The notes under the pieces are model-generated. The model did not search any database. It had not been told where the DNA came from and saw nothing but the letters and a program-made list of their open reading frames with translations. Both the position numbers and the translations under genes were made by a program. From Streptomyces cadmiisoli (lineage in GTDB: Bacteria; Actinomycetota; Actinomycetes; Streptomycetales; Streptomycetaceae), in assembly GCF_003261055.1 (NCBI RefSeq), contig NZ_CP030073.1:2604001-2668000 (forward strand): DNA of 64,000 nucleotides, in the 5' to 3' direction. Positions 26,668 through 36,136 of this stretch are shown piece by piece (position 1 is the stretch's first letter; every line of letters starts with the position of its first letter).

Positions 26668-27872
26668 CGCGGCGCCTCCTCGGCGGCGTACAACTCCTTG
26701 GCGATGATTTCGCGTTGGACCTCGCTGGCCCCCTCGTAGATGCGCGGTGCGCGCACCTCGCGGTAGAGGTGTTCGAGCAGATGGCCGCGGCGCAGGGCCC
26801 GGGCGCCGTGCAGTTGCACGGCTGTGTCGATGACGTACTGGGCGGTCTCGGTGGCCAGCAGTTTCGCCATGGCGGCACGCCGCGGAACACCGTCCGCGCC
26901 GTCGTCGTGGGCCGCCGCCGCCGCGTACACCATCAGGCGGGCCGCCTCCGTCCGCACGGCCATCTCGGCGACCTGGTGGGCGACGCTCTGCAGATCCTTC
27001 AGCCGGCCTCCGAAGGCCTCCCGCCACGCGGTGTGCACGAGGCTCGCGTCCAGCGCCGCCTGCGCCATCCCGACCGCGAAGGCGCCGACGCTGGGCCGGA
27101 ACAGGTTGAGCGTGCCCATGGCGACGCGGAAACCCCGGTCCTTCTCGCCGAGCACGTCGTCGGCCGTGACCGGTACGCCCTCGAAGTCGAGGGAGCCGAT
27201 GGGGTGGGGCGAGAGCATGTCGAGTGCGGTGCCGGTCAGGCCGGGGCGGTCGGCCGGCACGAGGAAGGCGGTCACTCCGCGTGCGCCCGCACCCGGACTG
27301 GTCCGCGCGAAGACGGTGTAGAAGTCGGCCTCTGGGGCGTTGGAGATCCACCACTTCTGCCCGGTGAGCCGCCAGCGCGAGGCGCCGTCGGGTGCGGCGG
27401 CCAGCGCGGTGCCGGCGTGCTCCGGGGCCGCTCGGGCACCTGACGCGCCGTCGGCGTCGTGGGGCTCCGCGTCCGCGCTCAGCGCCAGCGCCGCCGCGTC
27501 GGAGCCGGCGCCGGGCTCGCTCAGCGCGAACGCGGCGACCACGGTGCCCTCCATCACCCCGGGCAGCAGGCGGGCCCGCTGGGCCGGCGTGCCGTGGGCG
27601 TGCACCGGGTGGGCTCCCAGGCCCTGGAGGGCGAGCGCGGTCTCGGCCTCGGTGCAGGCGTAGGCGAGGGATTCGCGCATCAGGCACAGGTCGAGCGCGC
27701 CGGAGGTGAACAGCCGCTCCAGCAGTCCGAGGCGGCCGAGTTCGGCGAGGAGGGGACGGTTGACCCGGCCGGGTTCGCCCTTCTCGGCGAGCGGGCTCAG
27801 CCGTTCGGCGGCAAGCGCGCGCAGCTCGGCACACCAGGCGATTCGGTCCGGTTCGAGTGAGAATGCGGGCAT
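26664..27872 (-). CDS. Acyl-CoA dehydrogenase family protein
   Basis: 402 aa. FAD-binding motifs FALSEPGAGSD and WWISNAPEADFYTVFARTS; catalytic Glu in IYEGASEVQREIIAKEL. A ~30-residue insertion (about 133-165, rich in Ala/Asp) sits in the middle domain. In this cluster it would oxidise a ring-reduced or ring-opened acyl-CoA intermediate. It starts the leftward unit with ridA, divergent from the aryl-CoA ligase, across a 124-bp region with PaaX-like motifs. Confidence 0.92.
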
Positions 27873-27907
27873 CGCCAGTCCTCTCTCCGAAGCGGGACGA
27901 CTCCACG

Positions 27908-27945
27908 GTATCGCGTGCCATTGACTGCCGTCATCAACACGATAC
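27908..27945. promoter_or_regulatory. Candidate PaaX operator in the acyl-CoA dehydrogenase/ligase divergent region
   Basis: The outer arms GTATCGCGT and ACACGATAC form an inverted repeat (8 of 9) 20 bp apart. Inside is ACTGCCGTCATCAACACG (27924-27941), which matches 14 of 18 bases of a stretch upstream of the enoyl-CoA hydratase operon (33713-33730). Two divergent units of the same pathway sharing this element suggests the local PaaX regulator binds it. Confidence 0.55.
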
Positions 27946-27996
27946 GCTCCATGTGCGAGCTACCCAGCCGCCCACCAGGCAAGGGGGCGAACCGCC

Positions 27997-29598
27997 ATGG
28001 CCGGTCTGACCCGCTCCGCCCACGTCGACACGTTCGCGCGCGACCACCTCCCGCCGCGCGAGCAGTGGCCCGAACTCCGCTTCGACCTGCCGGAGCTGCA
28101 CTATCCCGAACGGCTCAACTGCGCCGCCGAACTTCTGCACGGCCCCCCGGACGACCGGGCGGCGCTGCGCACCCCGGACGGCGGGCTGTGGACCTACGGC
28201 GACCTGCGCGCCCAGGTCGACCGGATCGCGCACCTGCTCACCACGGACCTGCGCGTCGCGCCGGGCAACCGGGTGCTGCTGCGCGGCCCGACCACACCCT
28301 GGCTGGTCGCCTGCTGGCTGGCGGTGCTCAAGGCGGGCGCCGTCGCCGTCACCGTGCTGGCCCAGCAGCGCCCGCAGGAACTGGCCACCGTCTGCGAGAT
28401 GGCGTGCGTACGGCACGCCCTGTGCGACGTGCGGGCCGTCGACGACCTCGCCAAGGCCGACGTGCCGGGGCTGCGGATCGCGACGTACGGCGGTGACACC
28501 CCGGACGACCTGCTGCGCCGCCCGGCCCCGGACGCCCCGTTCCCGGCCGTGGACACCGCCGCCGACGACGTGGCGCTGATCGCCTTCACCTCCGGCACCA
28601 CGGGCCGCCCCAAGGGGTGCATGCACTTCCACCGGGACGTCCTGGCGATCGCCGACACCTTCTCGCGCCATGTGCTGCGGCCCCGCGCCGACGACGTGTT
28701 CGCCGGCAGTCCCCCGCTCGGCTTCACCTTCGGCCTCGGCGGCCTCGTCGTCTTCCCGCTGCGGGCCGGCGCCTGCGCCCTGCTGCTCGAACAGGCCGGC
28801 CCCAGGCAGTTGCTGCCCGCGATCGCCGAGCACCGGGTGTCGGTGCTGTTCACCGCGCCCACCGCGTACCGCGCCATGCTCGGCGAACTCGACCGGTACG
28901 ACATGACGTCGCTGCGCCGCTGTGTCTCCGCGGGCGAGAACCTGCCCGCGGCCACCTGGCGGACCTGGCACGAACGCACCGGGCTGCGCGTCATCAACGG
29001 CATCGGCGCCACGGAACTGCTGCACATCTTCATCTCGGCGGCCGACGAGCACATCCGGCCGGGCACGACCGGACTGCCCGTCCCCGGCTGGCAGGCCCGC
29101 GTGGTGGACGGCGAGGGCCGCGAACTGCCCGACGGGGAACCCGGACTGCTGGCCGTGCGCGGGCCGGTGGGCTGCCGGTACCTGGCCGATCCGCGCCAGC
29201 GGGAGTACGTGCGCGGCGGCTGGAACATCACCGGGGACACCTACGTCCGGGACGGCGACGGCTACTTCCGGTACGTCGCCCGCGCGGACGACATGATCAT
29301 CTCGGCCGGGTACAACATCGCCGGACCGGAGGTGGAGGACGCGCTGCTGCGGCATCCGGACGTGGTGGAGGCGGCGGTCGTCGGACGGCCCGACGAGGCG
29401 CGGGGCATGGCCGTGGTGGCTTTCGTCGTAATGAAGGAGGGCGCCGAGCGGAGCACCGAGGCGCTGCGCGAACACGTCACGTCCGAGCTGGCGCCCTACA
29501 AGTGCCCCCGCGAGTTCGTGTACTTGGACGCCCTGCCGCGCACGGCGACCGGGAAGCTCCAGAGGTTCCGCCTGCGGACCGGTGGTGACCGGCAGTGA
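27997..29598 (+). CDS. AMP-binding aryl-CoA ligase (benzoate/2-aminobenzoate-CoA ligase type)
   Basis: 533 aa. ANL superfamily: P-loop FTSGTTGRPKGCMHF, INGIGATELLHIFIS (A5), GDTYVRDGDGYFRYVARADDMI (A7/A8), and the catalytic Lys in RTATGKLQRFRLR. The closest family by pattern is the benzoate-CoA ligase group (GIGATELLHIFIS; no acyl-carrier domain). It would activate an aromatic acid such as anthranilate or salicylate with ATP and CoA, the entry step to the monooxygenase-OYE fusion encoded 0.9 kb away. It is followed directly by paaX. Confidence 0.9.
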   Translation: MAGLTRSAHVDTFARDHLPPREQWPELRFDLPELHYPERLNCAAELLHGPPDDRAALRTPDGGLWTYGDLRAQVDRIAHLLTTDLRVAPGNRVLLRGPTTPWLVACWLAVLKAGAVAVTVLAQQRPQELATVCEMACVRHALCDVRAVDDLAKADVPGLRIATYGGDTPDDLLRRPAPDAPFPAVDTAADDVALIAFTSGTTGRPKGCMHFHRDVLAIADTFSRHVLRPRADDVFAGSPPLGFTFGLGGLVVFPLRAGACALLLEQAGPRQLLPAIAEHRVSVLFTAPTAYRAMLGELDRYDMTSLRRCVSAGENLPAATWRTWHERTGLRVINGIGATELLHIFISAADEHIRPGTTGLPVPGWQARVVDGEGRELPDGEPGLLAVRGPVGCRYLADPRQREYVRGGWNITGDTYVRDGDGYFRYVARADDMIISAGYNIAGPEVEDALLRHPDVVEAAVVGRPDEARGMAVVAFVVMKEGAERSTEALREHVTSELAPYKCPREFVYLDALPRTATGKLQRFRLRTGGDRQ

Positions 29599-29622
29599 CA
29601 CACACGACTTAAGATGATCAAC

Positions 29623-30426
29623 GTGTCCGACCTGCCGGCTCCCCGGTCTCTCATCGTCACGCTGTACGGCGCGTACGGCCGTTTCATGCCCGGCCCCGTG
29701 CCCGTCGCCGAGTTGATCAGGCTGCTGGCCGTGGTCGGGGTGGACGCGCCGTCGGTGCGCTCCTCGGTGTCCCGGCTCAAGCGGCGCGGTCTGCTCGTGC
29801 CGGCCCGCACCGAGCAGGGCGCGGCCGGCTACGAACTCTCGCCGGACGCCCGCCAGTTGCTGGAGGACGGCGACCGGCGCATCTACGCGACCGCGCCGCC
29901 GGGGGACGAGGGCTGGGTGCTCGCGGTGTTCTCCGTGCCCGAGTCCGAGCGGCAGAAGCGGCACGTGCTGCGCTCGCGGCTGGCCGGACTCGGCTTCGGC
30001 ACGGCGGCGCCCGGCGTGTGGATCGCGCCGGCCCGGCTGTACGAGGAGACCCGGCACACCCTCCAGCGGCTGCGTCTCGACCCGTACGTCGACCTGTTCC
30101 GCGGCGACCACCTCGGTTTCGCGCCGACCGTCGAGTCGGTCGCCCGGTGGTGGGACCTGGCCGAGATCGCCGAGCGGCACGAGGCGTTCCTCGACCGGCA
30201 CGAGCGGGTGCTGCACGCGTGGGAGCGGCGCACGCGGACCCCGCCGGAGGAGGCCTACCGCGACTATCTGCTCGCGCTGGACTCCTGGCGCCATCTGCCC
30301 TACACCGACCCGGGGCTGCCCGCGGGCCTGCTGCCCGCGAACTGGCCGGGCGCGCGGTCGGCCGCGGTGTTCCGGGGCCTGCACGACCGGCTCAGGGACA
30401 CCGGCGCGGGCTTCGTCGGCCTGTGA
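29623..30426 (+). CDS. paaX: PaaX family transcriptional regulator
   Basis: 267 aa, standard PaaX length. N-terminal winged helix (LPAPRSLIVTLYGAYGR, VRSSVSRLKRRGLLVPAR), a middle Cas2-like domain (WVLAVFSVPESERQKRHVLRSRLAGLGFG, GVWIAP) and a C-terminal helical domain (DSWRHLPYTDPGLPAGLLP). PaaX proteins are repressors released by aryl-CoA thioesters, so it fits as the sensor of the ligase product. The GTG at 29623 is preferred to the ATG at 29614: a -10-like TAAGAT lies 7 nt before the GTG and overlaps the ATG, predicting a leaderless message. It lies 24 bp after the ligase stop. Confidence 0.92.
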   Translation: MSDLPAPRSLIVTLYGAYGRFMPGPVPVAELIRLLAVVGVDAPSVRSSVSRLKRRGLLVPARTEQGAAGYELSPDARQLLEDGDRRIYATAPPGDEGWVLAVFSVPESERQKRHVLRSRLAGLGFGTAAPGVWIAPARLYEETRHTLQRLRLDPYVDLFRGDHLGFAPTVESVARWWDLAEIAERHEAFLDRHERVLHAWERRTRTPPEEAYRDYLLALDSWRHLPYTDPGLPAGLLPANWPGARSAAVFRGLHDRLRDTGAGFVGL

Positions 30427-30430
30427 CACC

Positions 30431-30473
30431 CGCCGCGCCGCGGGTCCCCGACAAAACCCTCGCCGGCGCGGCG
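30431..30473. terminator. Bidirectional terminator between paaX and the monooxygenase gene
   Basis: Ten-bp perfect stem CGCCGCGCCG/CGGCGCGGCG with a 23-nt loop, between convergent genes. Confidence 0.6.
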
Positions 30474-30498
30474 ACGCCGAGCGCGGGATCGGCCGGCC

Positions 30499-32814
30499 TC
30501 AGCTGCCGAGCGTCAGCCGCGGCTTGGGGGCGTCGGTGCGTCCGGTCCGCGGAGGCCTGCTGCCCGCCCGGTACGGGGCCGGCCACGCCACCCCCGGACC
30601 CTCGTAGCCCTGCTCGGCGGCGGCGTGCAGCGTCCAGTGCGGGTCGTACAGGTGCGGCCGGCCCAGCGCGCACAGGTCCGTGCGCCCGGCCAGGATCAGC
30701 GAGTTGACGTCGTCCCAGGAGGAGATCGCGCCGACCGCGATCACCGGGACACCCGCCTCGTGCCGGATCCGGTCCGCGTACGGGGTCTGGTACGAGCGCC
30801 CGAACTCCGGCTGCTCCTCGGCGACCACCTGCCCCGTCGACACGTCGATCGCGTCGGCGCCGTGCGCGGCGAAGGCACGGGCGATCTCCACGGCCTCCTC
30901 CGGCGTGGTCCCGCCGTCGGCCCAGTCCGTGGCGGAGATGCGGACGGTCATGGGCCGCTCGGGCGGCCACACGGCGCGTACGGCGTCGAAGACCTCCAGC
31001 GGGAAGCGGAGCCGCCGGGTGAAGGAGCCGCCGTAGGCGTCGGTGCGCCGGTTGGTCAGCGGTGAGAGGAAGCCGGAGAGCAGGTAGCCGTGGGCGCAGT
31101 GCAGCTCCAGCAGGTCGAAGTCGGCGCGAGCGGCCCGCAGCGCGGCGTCGGTGAACTGCTCGCGGAGATCGGTCAGCTGGGCGCGGGACAGCTCCCGCGG
31201 GCTCTGGCCGCCCGCTCGGTACGGCAGGGGTGAGGCGGCGACCAGCGGCCAGTTGCCCTCGGGCAGCGGCTCGTCCATGCCCTCCCACATGAGCCGGGTC
31301 GAGCCCTTGCGCCCCGAGTGGCCCAGTTGCACACCGATCGCGGTGCCGGGGGCCTGGGCGTGCACGAACTCCGTGATCCGCTTCCACGCCTCGGCCTGCT
31401 TGCCGGTGTAGAGGCCGGCGCAGCCGGGGGTGATCCGCCCCTCGGGGCTGATGCACACCATCTCGGTCATCACCAGACCGGCACCGCCGAGGGCGCGGGC
31501 ACCGAGGTGGACGAGGTGGAAGTCGCCGGGCACGCCGTCACGGGCGGAGTACATGTCCATCGGCGAGACGACGACCCGGTTGCGCAGGGTCAGGCCGCGC
31601 AGCCGGAACGGGGTGAACATCGGGGGCGTCGCGGGCGGGCAGCCGAACTCGCGCTCCACCGCCTCGGTGAAGTGCGTATCGCGCAGCCGCAGGTTGTCGT
31701 GGGTGACGCGGCGGCTGCGGGTGAGCAGGTTGAAGGCGAACTGGCGGGACGGCTGGTCCAGATACAGACCGAGGTTCTCGAACCACTCCAGGCTGGCGCG
31801 GGCCGCGCGCTGGGTGGAGGCGACGACGGGGCGGCGCTCCGCCTCGTAGGCGGCGAGCGCCTCGGGCAGGGCCGGCTGTTCGTCCAGGCACGCGGCGAGG
31901 GCCAGCGCGTCCTCGACGGCGAGCTTGGTGCCGGAGCCGATGGAGAAGTGGGCGGTGTGCGCGGCGTCGCCGAGCAGCACGACGTTGCCGTGCGACCAGC
32001 GCTCGTTGACGACGGTGCGGAACGTGGTCCAGGCGCTGTTGCCGGACTTCAGCGGCCGGCCGCCGAGCGCGTCCGCGAAGATCTTGGCGCAGCGCTCGAT
32101 CGGCTCCCGTTCGCCGAGGTCCGCGAACCCGGCCGCCCGCCACACCTCCTCGCGCATCTCCACGATCACCGTGGAGGCGCCGGGTTGCCGCTCCCCGGCG
32201 GGCGCCGCGGGGTCCTGGTCGTGGGACGGGCCGGCGTACGGGTAGCCGTGCAGTTGCATCACGCCGTGTTCGGTCTCGGCGATCTCGAAGCGGAAGGAGT
32301 CGAGGGCGAAGTCGGCGGCGAGCCAGATGTAGCGGCAGCGGTGGTCGGTGATCCGGGGCCGGAAGACGTCCGCGTAGGTCTCGCGGGTGCCGCTGTGCAC
32401 TCCGTCGGCCGCGACCACCAGGTCGTGGTCCGCCGCGAGCCGGTCGGGGTGGGGCGCCTCGGTGCCGAAGCGCAGGTCGACGCCGAGGGAGCGGCAGCGC
32501 TCGTGCAGGATCGCCAGCAGCCGGTGCCGGCCGAGCGCGGCGAAGCCGTGGCCGCCGGAGGTGTGGCGTACGCCCCGGTGCACGACGTCGATGTCGTCCC
32601 AGCGCACGAAGTCCTTGCGCAGGGCCTCGTACACCACCGGGTCGGCGTGTTCGATGCCGCCGAGCGTCTCGTCGGAGAGCACGACCCCGAAGCCGAAGGT
32701 GACGTCCGGGGGGTTGCGCTCCCAGACGGTGACCTCGCGGCCGGGGTCCAGGCGTTTGAGCAGGGCGGCGGTGTAGAGGCCGCCGGGGCCCCCGCCGACG
32801 ACGGCCACGCGCAT
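30499..32814 (-). CDS. Bifunctional salicylyl-CoA 5-hydroxylase / 2-aminobenzoyl-CoA monooxygenase-reductase (flavin hydroxylase-OYE fusion)
   Basis: 771 aa, two enzymes in one chain. Residues 1-~390: group A flavin monooxygenase with MRVAVVGGGPGGLYTAALLK (FAD dinucleotide fold), DLVVAADGVHSGTR and VVLLGDAAHTAHFSIGSGTK. Residues ~405-745: old-yellow-enzyme NADH:flavin oxidoreductase (FTPFRLRGLTLRNRVVVSPM, GVQLGHSGRKGS, LHCAHGYLLSGFLSPLTNRR, DAYGGSFTRRLRFPLEV). This fusion is known from 2-aminobenzoyl-CoA monooxygenase/reductase, which hydroxylates and then dearomatises the ring, and from salicylyl-CoA 5-hydroxylase. RidA in the cluster favours the amino substrate; the sequence alone cannot decide. 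The ATG is 2 bp after the enoyl-CoA hydratase stop. Confidence 0.9.
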   Translation of the reverse strand: MRVAVVGGGPGGLYTAALLKRLDPGREVTVWERNPPDVTFGFGVVLSDETLGGIEHADPVVYEALRKDFVRWDDIDVVHRGVRHTSGGHGFAALGRHRLLAILHERCRSLGVDLRFGTEAPHPDRLAADHDLVVAADGVHSGTRETYADVFRPRITDHRCRYIWLAADFALDSFRFEIAETEHGVMQLHGYPYAGPSHDQDPAAPAGERQPGASTVIVEMREEVWRAAGFADLGEREPIERCAKIFADALGGRPLKSGNSAWTTFRTVVNERWSHGNVVLLGDAAHTAHFSIGSGTKLAVEDALALAACLDEQPALPEALAAYEAERRPVVASTQRAARASLEWFENLGLYLDQPSRQFAFNLLTRSRRVTHDNLRLRDTHFTEAVEREFGCPPATPPMFTPFRLRGLTLRNRVVVSPMDMYSARDGVPGDFHLVHLGARALGGAGLVMTEMVCISPEGRITPGCAGLYTGKQAEAWKRITEFVHAQAPGTAIGVQLGHSGRKGSTRLMWEGMDEPLPEGNWPLVAASPLPYRAGGQSPRELSRAQLTDLREQFTDAALRAARADFDLLELHCAHGYLLSGFLSPLTNRRTDAYGGSFTRRLRFPLEVFDAVRAVWPPERPMTVRISATDWADGGTTPEEAVEIARAFAAHGADAIDVSTGQVVAEEQPEFGRSYQTPYADRIRHEAGVPVIAVGAISSWDDVNSLILAGRTDLCALGRPHLYDPHWTLHAAAEQGYEGPGVAWPAPYRAGSRPPRTGRTDAPKPRLTLGS

Positions 32815-32816
32815 GG

Positions 32817-33644
32817 TCACCGCCCCCGCCACTTCGGTGCCCGCTTCTGGGTGAAGGCGGCGTGGAACTCGGCGTAGTCCTCGCCGTTCATCAGCAGGGC
32901 CTGTGTCGAGGCGTCCAGTTCGACGGCGGCGGCCAGCGGCATGTCCAGCTCGGCGGTGAGCAGCGCCTTGGTCTGCGCGTGCGCGAGGGCGGGGCCCTCA
33001 GCCAGACGGCGGGCCAGCGCCTGGGCGGCGGCGTCGGCGCCGCCCTCCTCGGTGAGCTCGCTGATCAGGCCGATCCGCTCGGCCTCGGCGGCCCGGACCG
33101 GTTCGCCGAGCATCAGCAGCCGGGTGGCGTGGCCGAGGCCGACGACGCGGGGCAGCAGATAGGCGGCGCCCATGTCGCCGCCGGACAGGCCCACCCGGGT
33201 GAACAGGAAGGCGAAGCGGGCGGTCGGGTCCGCGACCCGGAAGTCGGCGGCCAGCGCGAGCACCGCTCCGGCGCCGGCCGCCACCCCGTGCACCGCGGCG
33301 ATCACCGGGAACGGGCACTCCCGTACCGCCCGCACCACCTGGCCGGTCATCCGGTTGAAGTCCAGCAGCTCGGCGGTGTCCATGGACAGGGTCGCGCCGA
33401 TGATCTCGTCGACGTCCCCGCCGGAGCAGAAGCCGCGGCCCTCGCCGGCCAGCACCAGGGCGCGCACGGACCGCTCCCGGGACAGCTCGGCGAGCAGGTC
33501 GCGCAGGTCGGCGTAGGCGCCGAAGGTGAGGGCGTTGAGCTTGTCGGGGCGGGCGAGCGTGACGGTGGCCACGCCGTCGGTGCGATCGAGGCGCAGATGG
33601 CGCCAGCGTGAGGTGGGGGCGGCGGAGCCGGTGAAGGGACTCAT
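32817..33644 (-). CDS. Enoyl-CoA hydratase family protein
   Basis: 275 aa crotonase-fold protein: VTLARPDKLNALTFGAY, oxyanion-hole segments GEGRGFCSGGDVDEI and VHGVAAGAGAVLALAADFRVAD, RFAFLFTRVGLSGGDMGAAYLLPR. The last has Gly-Asp where hydratases often carry the second catalytic Glu, so it may be a hydrolase or a ring-product hydratase. First gene of the leftward unit, with the monooxygenase fusion 2 bp downstream. AGGAGG lies 9 nt before the ATG. It would act on CoA intermediates after ring dearomatisation. Confidence 0.92.
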   Translation of the reverse strand: MSPFTGSAAPTSRWRHLRLDRTDGVATVTLARPDKLNALTFGAYADLRDLLAELSRERSVRALVLAGEGRGFCSGGDVDEIIGATLSMDTAELLDFNRMTGQVVRAVRECPFPVIAAVHGVAAGAGAVLALAADFRVADPTARFAFLFTRVGLSGGDMGAAYLLPRVVGLGHATRLLMLGEPVRAAEAERIGLISELTEEGGADAAAQALARRLAEGPALAHAQTKALLTAELDMPLAAAVELDASTQALLMNGEDYAEFHAAFTQKRAPKWRGR

Positions 33645-33712
33645 GGGGTGCGGCCTCCTCGGACGGTCATGGCCTCACGGAGCTGTGGTCAAGAAGTTAT
33701 CACCGATCCGTA

Positions 33713-33730
33713 ACTGTCGTCATGACTACG
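33713..33730. promoter_or_regulatory. Second candidate PaaX site, upstream of the enoyl-CoA hydratase operon
   Basis: ACTGTCGTCATGACTACG matches the core at 27924-27941 at 14 of 18 bases and contains the palindrome GTCATGAC. It lies 70 bp upstream of the hydratase start. The surrounding 273-bp region to the ATPase gene holds no other gene. Confidence 0.5.
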
Positions 33731-33917
33731 CAATAGGCCAGCTCGGTGGCCTGTTCCCAGGAGTGCGGTCCTGTCACATACGTCACCGGGCGTCAATAAC
33801 GCGGTAACAGCGGGAGCAGCCGTGCACGGCCGTCCGTTCGTCCGGGTAAGCCGGTGGTGCGGGACCGCCGGTCCCGGCCGGCACCCCTCGCAGGACCGTG
33901 AGCGGGGGCGCCGTACC

Positions 33918-34427
33918 ATGCCTGAAGTTGATTGCAGGACCGCCTGGCTGCCGGGCGCCCCGGGTACCTGCTCCATGAACGGACTCGCCTTGCACGAACG
34001 CCCCTCCGCCTCCTGGCGCATCGCGCTGCCGCACTCCGCCGCGGCGGTGCCCGTGGCGCGCGCCCTGGTCCGTACGGCGCTGACGGAGCTGGAGCACGCC
34101 GCGGACAGCGACACCGCCGAGCTGCTCACCGCGGAGCTGGTCGCGAACGCCGTCGAGCACACCGCCGGGGACAGCCCGATAGAGCTGGTGGTGGAGTTGC
34201 TGCCGACCGGCTGCAAGGTGGAGGTGCACGACCGGGACCCGGCGCCGCCCGGCAACCTCACCCGTCCCTCGGTCGGCGAGCCCGACCCCTGGCAGGAGCA
34301 CGGGCGCGGTCTGCTGCTGATCCGCGCCCTCAGCGCCTCCTGCGGTCACCGCCCCACCGAGTCCGGCAAGGCGGTGTGGTTCAGACTGCCGACGGTGCCC
34401 GCTCAGCGGCGTCGGCGGCCGGCGTGA
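33918..34427 (+). CDS. ATP-binding protein, anti-sigma-factor/RsbW-type histidine-kinase-like ATPase
   Basis: 169 aa, a single HATPase_c domain of the type abundant in Streptomyces. N-box ELVANAVEHTAGDSPIELVV, then KVEVHDRDPAPP and the G-box EHGRGLLLIRALSASCGH. These proteins usually bind and phosphorylate anti-sigma-factor antagonists or bind sigma factors; the partner is unknown. Start is uncertain: the ATG at 33918 is used; an in-frame ATG at 33975 (MNGLALHERPSASWRIALPH) would begin where homologous sequence begins. Its 3' end overlaps the permease remnant by 47 nt on the other strand. Confidence 0.85.
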   Translation: MPEVDCRTAWLPGAPGTCSMNGLALHERPSASWRIALPHSAAAVPVARALVRTALTELEHAADSDTAELLTAELVANAVEHTAGDSPIELVVELLPTGCKVEVHDRDPAPPGNLTRPSVGEPDPWQEHGRGLLLIRALSASCGHRPTESGKAVWFRLPTVPAQRRRRPA

Positions 34428-34930
34428 GCGCCGCGAGCCGGGACCTGCGGCGCCCGTAGCCGAGGTAGACCAGGACTCCGAGGGCCAGGAACACCGCGAA
34501 CTGGATCCAGGTCGTCCAGCCCGTCTCGTACATCAGGTACAGGCAGAAGCCCACGCCGAGCAGGGGCAGCACCGGGTTCAGCGGCACGCGGAAGGTGCGC
34601 GGCAGCTCCGGCCGGCGGCGGCGCAGCGCGATCACGGCGATGTTGACCGCGGCCATGACGGCGAGCGTGCCGACGGTGCACAGATCGACCACGGAGTCCA
34701 GCGACGCGAACGCGGCCGGGACGGCGAAGACCACGGCGATGATCAGCGTGCCGGCGACGGGCGTGGCGGTCCTCGGGGAGACCCGCTCGAAGACACGCGG
34801 GACGAGCCCGTCGCGGGACATCGACATCAGGATGCGGCTCTGGCCGTACATCACCGCGAGCACCACCGACGCGATGGCGACGACCGATGACCAGGACGGC
34901 GGGCAGGTTGACGGCGCCGCCGTCGCCGGG
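34381..34930 (-). pseudogene. Remnant of an APC-family amino acid permease
   Basis: The last ~165 residues of an amino acid permease are readable: ASVVLAVMYGQSRILMSMSR, DGLVPRVFERVSPRTATPVA, RTFRVPLNPVLPLLGVGFCL and a final helix ending in a basic tail. Immediately upstream, in another frame, is GDGGAVNLPAVLV, which belongs about 190 residues earlier in such proteins. So the middle of the gene and everything before that point are gone. Next to ornithine carbamoyltransferase and arginine deiminase it was most likely the arginine/ornithine transporter of the ADI pathway (inferred). Confidence 0.75.
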
Positions 34931-35048
34931 GCTCGCGGGGCGGGCATGCGGGTGGTGCTCGTTTCTGGTGGTGCGGTGAGCGACGGTGGTCGCGACGGGC
35001 GGCCGCGGAGAGGGGTGGGTCCGGGCCGCCGAACAGGGCAGGCGCCGG

Positions 35049-36056
35049 TCAGGCGAGAGTGGCGACGAGGACGGCCTTGATGGTGTGCAGCCGGTTCTCC
35101 GCCTGGTCGAAGACCACCGAGTGGGCGGACTCGAACACCTCGTCGGTGACCTCCAGCGAGGTCAGTCCGTGCCGCTCGTGGATCTCGCGGCCGACCTTCG
35201 TGCCGAGGTCGTGGAAGGCGGGCAGGCAGTGCAGGAACTTCACGTCCGGGTTGCCGGTGGCGCGCAGCACGTCCATGGTCACGGCGTAGGGGCCGAGGGC
35301 GGCGATCCGCTCGTCCCAGACCTCCTTGGGCTCGCCCATGGAGACCCAGACGTCGGTGGCGACGAAGTCGGCCCCGCGGACGCCCTCCGCCAGGTTCTCG
35401 GTGAGGGTGATGCGGGCGCCGCCGGCCGCGGCGAGTTCCCTCGCCCGGCCGACGACCTCCTCGGCGGGCCAGTAGGCCCGGGGCGCGACGATGCGCACGT
35501 CCATGCCGAGCAGGGCGCCGGTGACCAGGTAGGAGTTGCCCATGTTGAAGCGGGCGTCGCCGAGGTAGGCGAAGGCGGTCTCGGTCAGCGGCTTGGTGGT
35601 GTGCTCGGTCATGGTCAGCACGTCGGCGAGCATCTGGGTGGGGTGCCAGTCGTCGGTCAGGCCGTTGTAGACCGGCACGCCCGCGTAGGCCGCGAGGTCC
35701 TCCACGTTGTCCTGGCTGTCGCCCCGGTACTGGATGGCATCGAACATCCGTCCGAGGACGCGCGCGGTGTCCTTCACCGACTCCTTGTGCCCGATCTGCG
35801 AACCGGAGGGGTCGAGATACGTCGTCGAGGCGCCCTGGTCGGCGGCCGCGACCTCGAACGCGCAGCGGGTGCGCGTCGAGGTCTTCTCGAAGATCAGCGC
35901 GATGTTCCTGCCCCGCAGACGGCGGGTCTCGACCCCGGACCGTTTGGCGGCCTTCAGCTCCGCCGCCAGCTCGACCAGACCGCGGAACTCCTCCTCGGTG
36001 AAGTCCAGCTCCTTGAGGAAGTGGCGGCCGGCGAGGGCGGTCGGGACTGTCGCCAT
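35049..36056 (-). CDS. argF: Ornithine carbamoyltransferase (ADI-pathway type)
   Basis: 335 aa. Carbamoyl-phosphate motif [15 protein letters not shown], ornithine loop [30 protein letters not shown]. It interconverts ornithine plus carbamoyl phosphate with citrulline. Placed directly after arginine deiminase, it should act catabolically, splitting citrulline to give carbamoyl phosphate for ATP; the catabolic name would be arcB. The ATG at 36056 follows CTGGAGCGCCCC and starts the normal N-terminus ([14 protein letters not shown]). The 80-bp gap to arcA is unusually AT-rich (about 36097-36125) and may hold a promoter or operator. Confidence 0.93.
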   Translation of the reverse strand: MATVPTALAGRHFLKELDFTEEEFRGLVELAAELKAAKRSGVETRRLRGRNIALIFEKTSTRTRCAFEVAAADQGASTTYLDPSGSQIGHKESVKDTARVLGRMFDAIQYRGDSQDNVEDLAAYAGVPVYNGLTDDWHPTQMLADVLTMTEHTTKPLTETAFAYLGDARFNMGNSYLVTGALLGMDVRIVAPRAYWPAEEVVGRARELAAAGGARITLTENLAEGVRGADFVATDVWVSMGEPKEVWDERIAALGPYAVTMDVLRATGNPDVKFLHCLPAFHDLGTKVGREIHERHGLTSLEVTDEVFESAHSVVFDQAENRLHTIKAVLVATLA

Positions 36057-36136
36057 GGGGCGCTCCAGGGTCACGGGTCAACGGGCATGTGGAAGTCTAT
36101 ACGATTGTTGACATTTCTATGCAGGACCCGTCGCGG

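Noticed and set aside
36097..36125. An ARG box for ArgR in the arcA-argF gap
   Set aside because: The stretch is AT-rich and includes TGTTGACATTTC and ATGCA, but no paired ARG-box half-sites could be aligned with confidence.
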